A stretch of DNA of 6,484 bases. It comes from JAQVUB01 sp033809415. GTDB lineage: Bacteria > Verrucomicrobiota > Lentisphaeria > Oligosphaerales > Oligosphaeraceae. The stretch is from the NCBI GenBank assembly GCA_033809415.1, contig JAPXLT010000265.1, positions 1 to 6,484 on the forward strand, written 5' to 3'. The position numbers were made by a program, and so were the translations under genes. Positions within the stretch are counted from its first letter, which is position 1; every line of letters starts with the position of its first letter. The notes beneath the pieces are model-generated. The model was given only the letters and a program-made list of their open reading frames with translations. It had not been told where the DNA came from and searched no databases. Positions 5,820 to 6,484 of this stretch are shown in pieces.

Positions 5820-6484
5820 ATGAGACGTTTTCTGGCATTTCTTGCAATGATGGGGGCCATGGCAGTCCTGGCAGGCGAAACATTGAACCTGACGTTTGCC
5901 GACAAGGAGCAGCAGATCATGGTTGCCGGTGCGCCATTCACCGTGCCCGCCGGCAAGGACGGCTGGCTGACGGTCGGGCAAAAAGGATATATGATCCCTG
6001 CCGAAAGCCTTGCCGGCGCCAATGGCACATTGCTTGTCAAAATGCGCCAGAACGAGCCGTTGGCGCGCGGCAACCGCTATCCGGTCACGCTATGCTGCCG
6101 CTCGCGCATGCGCTGCGGTATCTATCTTTCCGGCCCCTTGCGTTTCCATTTTGGCAATCGGGACAGCCAGATCAACTACCTGCCGGAAAAGGAATACAAG
6201 CATGGGGAGGAGACTTGGCTTGCCATCAGCTGGAATGGCAAAAGGGTCCGTTTCTTCCGGGATGGCGTAATGCNNNNNNNNNNTCCCGATGAAGGACGTG
6301 GCCTGGCTCTGCCTGGGACCTTACAATGACAAATACCTGGCTCCGGATCCGTGGGGAGACGACACCCAGATAAAGCAGGTCATCTTGCATGACACGGAAC
6401 TTTCCATGGAGCAAGTGGCCGGCCTATGCGGAGTTGTCCCAACGCCGGTGCAGGAAAGATATCCGGGCATTCTGACCGTCCCGC
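5820..6484 (+). CDS. Secreted LamG/concanavalin A-like domain protein (contains assembly gap, runs off window)
   Basis: The start follows a perfect AGGAGG (5805-5810) with a nine-base gap. The N terminus MRRFLAFLAMMGAMAVLAGE is a signal peptide with a likely cut after VLA (residue 18). Residues 20-151 are rich in beta-strand-like segments and include LAISWNGKRVRFFRDGV, typical of the LamG/concanavalin A-like jelly roll. Ten Ns (6274-6283) follow. After them the same protein resumes in another frame from 6286 (PMKDVAWLCLGPYN, then QIKQVILHDTELSMEQVAGL), which is the characteristic end of a LamG_3-type domain, and stays open to the window end (66 more residues). The apparent stop at 6327-6329 is an artefact of the placeholder length. 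LamG domains commonly bind glycans, and such proteins often carry a catalytic domain further on; none is visible here. It lies 63 bases after the pseudopilin gene, probably in one operon. Confidence 0.75.
6274..6283. other. Assembly gap (10 Ns)
   Basis: Ten ambiguous bases interrupt the last gene. Reading frames on each side fit one continuous LamG-like domain only if the true number of missing bases is a multiple of three. The run of ten is therefore likely a scaffold placeholder and not a measured length. Confidence 0.95.

Overview
The window looks like a draft-assembly fragment from a Gram-negative bacterium of the PVC group, most likely Lentisphaerota (Victivallis-like). The clues are a pseudopilin with the [23 protein letters not shown] signature and an H-X9-DG motif, its pairing with a GntR/LacI-type hybrid regulator and a secreted LamG-like protein, and GC-rich palindromic and short tandem repeats between genes. 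This taxonomic call is inference; no rRNA or other decisive marker is present.

Layout. Positions 1-302 hold no gene but a stack of repeats: a GC-rich REP-like palindrome, ten perfect copies of an 11-bp unit, a hairpin, a CACGAAA-type dispersed motif and six copies of a 7-bp unit that ends at the mutS stop codon. Positions 303-2819 (minus strand) encode a complete MutS mismatch-repair ATPase. A short divergent intergenic region (2820-2990) carries credible sigma70-type promoters for mutS (minus) and for a type II toxin-antitoxin pair (plus), vapB (2991-3221) and vapC (3221-3616), whose stop and start codons overlap. A 230-bp AT-rich spacer (3617-3846) holds two perfect inverted repeats and a promoter for the next gene. 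That gene (3847-4899) is a regulator with a GntR winged helix fused to a LacI-like ligand-binding domain. It is followed in the same direction by a pseudopilin-like protein (4980-5756) and a secreted LamG/concanavalin A-like protein (5820 to the window end). The last gene is interrupted by a run of ten Ns and runs off the window.

How the parts relate. MutS is housekeeping and stands apart from the rest. VapBC is a self-contained toxin-antitoxin module, visibly more AT-rich than mutS and probably acquired. The regulator, pseudopilin and LamG protein look like one sensing-and-surface module: a sugar-type ligand sensor in the cytoplasm next to two exported proteins. This arrangement is the least explained part of the window and the best candidate for an under-described system. 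No substrate can be named from the sequence.
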